In this document: one piece after another, positions 8,874 through 10,751 of the stretch
Numbering within the stretch: position 1 is the first letter of the stretch
Layout of the letters: each line of letters starts with the position of its first letter
Assembly (NCBI GenBank): GCA_009787135.1
Contig: WRGP01000194.1
Coordinates: 1-10,751, forward strand
From: Bacillota bacterium
GTDB lineage: Bacteria; Bacillota; Clostridia; Christensenellales; Aristaeellaceae
Length of the DNA stretch: 10,751 nucleotides
Direction: 5' to 3'
The notes under the pieces: generated by a model
Seen by the model: only the letters and a program-made list of their open reading frames with translations
The model's database searches: none
Told to the model about the DNA's origin: nothing
Translations under genes and position numbers: made by a program

Positions 8874-10016
8874 ATGAAAAAGATAATGATATTACTTTGC
8901 ATTTTCATCCTGGTTCTTTCAGCGCTGCCTCCAGCCTTCGCCGATGCGCGGGATCTCGTGGTTATTCAAAAGGAGGAACCGAGCTCAATTTGGGATGCCA
9001 CCATTTTAGCGAATGGCGAGATATGGGTTTCGGGCATCAGCTATACGCAAGATGGCTATATAGATTGGCTGGCCAAGGTAAACCTCGATGGCACCATTGC
9101 CTGCTATATAGAGGAACAATATGCGTCCGAGTCTATTTTTCTTCTAGGGGATACCCGGTATGTTTTGCACTATGTGCGTGATGGGAACGCCTTCAAAAAA
9201 GTGGAGCTGGTTCCTATTTCGGAAGACGGCTGCGCTGGCGAGCCGATAGCGTTAAAAAATAGCGCGAATGGCATCATCGATCGTTCCATGATCGGCCATA
9301 TCCCTCAAGGCATCCTGGTGTATGGTAGCAGCCTTGAAGACCCTTGGTTCACGCTGTATGACGAAAACATGAACATCGTCATGGCAGTGGATTATCCGTT
9401 TGGTTTTCTGCCAAATTTTCGCGAAAAGGGCTATTTCTTTCACCCGAGTATCCAATGGCATCAGGATTGTATTTGGCTATACGGCCAATTTGAACCAAGC
9501 AAGTTCTATCTGATGAAGGCAGACCTTAACGGAACGATTGACAGCTGCCTTACCATTCCGCTGCCGGTGAATCGCAACGTGATGAACATGACGATCTGGG
9601 ATAATCAGATCTTCCTTCTGGGGAAGACCTTGTATGGCGCGTTTGGTGCCGCCTATTTGACCTGCATAGATTTTCAAGGGAAGGTTTTGTGGGAGCGGGT
9701 GATCACGGATTACCATAGAGGCTTCACTCCGTTTAGCATTACCCAGATTGGACGCGGGTTCATCGTGTATGGAGATAGAATAGTACGCACGTCGCATGGG
9801 GATGAGTGTACGATTTTTTTTGCCGCGGTTTCGCGCAATGGCAGGGTCGGTAAAGAAGTGGAGATTTCTTACTTTAAGCCTCCTTCGATACCATCTGGCA
9901 TCTTGTTCAGAGATGATTTTTATGTGTTTGGAGAGGCAGCTAGAGGGCAGCCTGATCACATGGTTTATGAAAAGTTTACGATTGATGATTCATGGTTTCC
10001 TGATGGCGAGACTTGA
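8874..10016 (+). CDS. Secreted protein of unknown function, probable seven-bladed beta-propeller
   Basis: I do not recognise a named family for this 380-residue protein. Residues 1-23 are a signal peptide: MKK, a hydrophobic stretch ILLCIFILVLSAL, and an AFA cleavage site before D24. No lipobox, sortase motif or further membrane segment is present, so it is probably released or loosely wall-associated. The mature part contains a repeated pattern: a short hydrophobic strand ending in G or an equivalent (IWVSG 50-54, YVLHY 96-100, ILVYG 147-151, IWLYG 200-204, IFLLG 246-250, FIVYG 296-300, FYVFG 349-353). In most copies a second strand of the type AKVNLDGTI, MKADLNGTI or TCIDFQGKV follows. Spacing of 46-53 residues and seven copies suggest a beta-propeller. 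The start ATG has GGAGG at 8861-8865. Base composition is more A/T-rich than the hydrogenase genes. A ligand-binding or carbohydrate-related role is possible but not shown. Confidence 0.88.
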   Translation: MKKIMILLCIFILVLSALPPAFADARDLVVIQKEEPSSIWDATILANGEIWVSGISYTQDGYIDWLAKVNLDGTIACYIEEQYASESIFLLGDTRYVLHYVRDGNAFKKVELVPISEDGCAGEPIALKNSANGIIDRSMIGHIPQGILVYGSSLEDPWFTLYDENMNIVMAVDYPFGFLPNFREKGYFFHPSIQWHQDCIWLYGQFEPSKFYLMKADLNGTIDSCLTIPLPVNRNVMNMTIWDNQIFLLGKTLYGAFGAAYLTCIDFQGKVLWERVITDYHRGFTPFSITQIGRGFIVYGDRIVRTSHGDECTIFFAAVSRNGRVGKEVEISYFKPPSIPSGILFRDDFYVFGEAARGQPDHMVYEKFTIDDSWFPDGET

Positions 10017-10029
10017 TAATTGCGGAGGA

Positions 10030-10052
10030 GGGATGGGTGCATGCCCCATCCC
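10030..10052. terminator. GC-rich hairpin between convergent genes, possible bidirectional terminator
   Basis: GGGATGGG (10030-10037) and CCCATCCC (10045-10052) are perfect complements around a 7-nt loop. The hairpin lies between the stop codons of the two converging genes (10016 and 10063). Neither strand has a T run after it, so termination is uncertain. Confidence 0.4.
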
Positions 10053-10062
10053 CCACTGCAAG

Positions 10063-10638
10063 TTACACGTTGTCAAGAATAACATCTCTTGGCCAGCTCC
10101 AGTCCGGCCAACCTGCTGACGAGTTCATGGTCGTAAGATTGGGACCGCTATTGGTATCAGGGGTGTACATTTGCTCTACAGCGCCGAGGCTTCCAGCGAC
10201 TGACTGATACACTGCGTTTTGAGCGCCACCTTTGGGGAATACTTTAACGCCTGCATATACGCCCATGTGCGTTGTGCCTTGGAAAAGTTCCATGCCGGGG
10301 ATGAGTTTGCCAAACTCGCTAAGCGCCAGAACAGTTCCTCCTAGTAAAGAACCACCATTCGTACTTTTTTGATCAGGGCAATTATTATACCCCATGTGGT
10401 CCCGTGCTTTAAAAGGCATGTATCCGCAGCATATTTTCGGTGGATCCTCATCTGGATAGTACCCAGCATTATTGTGGTCCGAAGGATACCCATACTCGGT
10501 TTTTCTTGCCCAATCATCAAGTCTAGCCAGGTATGTGCTTACCCTCATGTGCTTTGTGCTTAATCGATAGCTCTGGCTATATGCCTTGATCTTCTCAATC
10601 GGATTGGTTCCGGTATACTCCACATACGTGCCAGGCAT
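10063..10638 (-). pseudogene. NlpC/P60-like cell-wall peptidase ORF, probably lacking its N-terminus
   Basis: The 191 codons counted from the ATG at 10638 resemble phage/clostridial NlpC/P60 (C40) peptidases. Residues 113-130 (IPGMELFQGTTHMGVYAG) match the conserved IPGxxxxxxxHxGVYxG block, with H124 as the likely catalytic histidine. The CPDQKSTNGG stretch at 87-96, VYQSV and the ending GWPDWSWPRDV also fit that group. The catalytic cysteine could be C70 or C71 (KICCGYM), but the usual DCxG form is not present. The open frame extends 14 codons beyond the ATG to a TAG at 10681-10683 with no start codon. Neither the ATG at 10638 nor the next one (10548) has a ribosome binding site, and no minus-strand promoter was found. 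It therefore looks like a 5'-truncated gene. A short functional gene with an unusual start cannot be excluded. There is no signal peptide. Confidence 0.55.
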
Positions 10639-10673
10639 CAGATACTGCGATGCAGCAAACCCTTTATACTTAC

Positions 10674-10702
10674 TTGCAATCTAAAAGCACTTAATATATA
10701 AT
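10674..10702 (+). promoter_or_regulatory. Sigma-A promoter reading into the gene at the right edge
   Basis: TTGCAA (10674-10679) and a perfect TATAAT (10697-10702) have 17-nt spacing. They lie just upstream of a ribosome binding site and an ATG at 10728. The -35 box falls inside the last open codons of the minus-strand peptidase-like frame. Confidence 0.75.
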
Positions 10703-10727
10703 GCAGTAAGAAGGGGGTGGCTGTATT

Positions 10728-10751
10728 ATGCGGAAACGAAAGCGTGTAACG
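10728..10751 (+). CDS. Start of an unidentified gene, cut by the window edge
   Basis: ATG at 10728 follows AAGGGGGTGG (10711-10720) at a good distance and a strong promoter. Eight codons are visible and encode the basic peptide MRKRKRVT. This could be the n-region of a signal peptide or the start of a DNA-binding protein. Nothing more can be said from this window. Confidence 0.65.

Overview
The window looks like a chromosomal segment of an anaerobic Firmicute of class Clostridia with a fairly GC-rich genome. Four things point there: a T-box leader on an aminoacyl-tRNA synthetase gene, strong AGGAGG-type ribosome binding sites, clear sigma-A promoters (TTGATT-17-TATAAT and TTGACT-17-TATACT), and a trimeric-type NAD-linked [FeFe] hydrogenase operon. 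I lean weakly towards the Christensenellales/Oscillospirales range, but sequence alone does not settle this.

Left part (1-2884). The minus strand carries a 3'-truncated (window edge) gene for type 3, archaeal/eukaryote-like prolyl-tRNA synthetase. Its leader of about 240 nt holds a recognisable T-box riboswitch with a proline CCU specifier candidate and a terminator. Divergent from it are a GNAT acetyltransferase and an EamA/DMT-family permease joined by an ATGA overlap. The permease reading frame is broken by a one-base deletion near 2320. A perfect 13-bp A/T hairpin followed by a G-rich block lies behind it.

Centre (3070-8638). One strong promoter and one strong terminator bracket three tightly spaced genes: a NuoE-like [2Fe-2S] subunit, a 1030-residue fusion of a NuoF/HydB-type flavoprotein with a GltD/NfnB-type FAD-NAD(P)H oxidoreductase, and a 602-residue [FeFe] hydrogenase with NuoG-like N-terminal clusters. 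NuoE, NuoF and HydA are the components of an electron-bifurcating hydrogenase (NADH plus reduced ferredoxin to H2, or the reverse). In the fusion, the C-terminal 2x[4Fe-4S] domain that HydB normally carries is replaced by a whole GltD module with its own eight cluster cysteines, an FAD site and a second dinucleotide site. This suggests a soluble hydrogenase that also connects to the NADPH pool. It is the most interesting feature of the window.

Right part (8640-10751). Composition becomes visibly A/T-richer. A promoter drives a secreted 380-residue protein of unknown function that contains seven evenly spaced repeats typical of a beta-propeller. A converging minus-strand ORF resembles an NlpC/P60-type cell-wall peptidase but has no credible translation start. 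It abuts a strong plus-strand promoter that reads into a new gene cut by the window edge. No tRNA, rRNA, CRISPR array, transposase or phage structural gene was seen.
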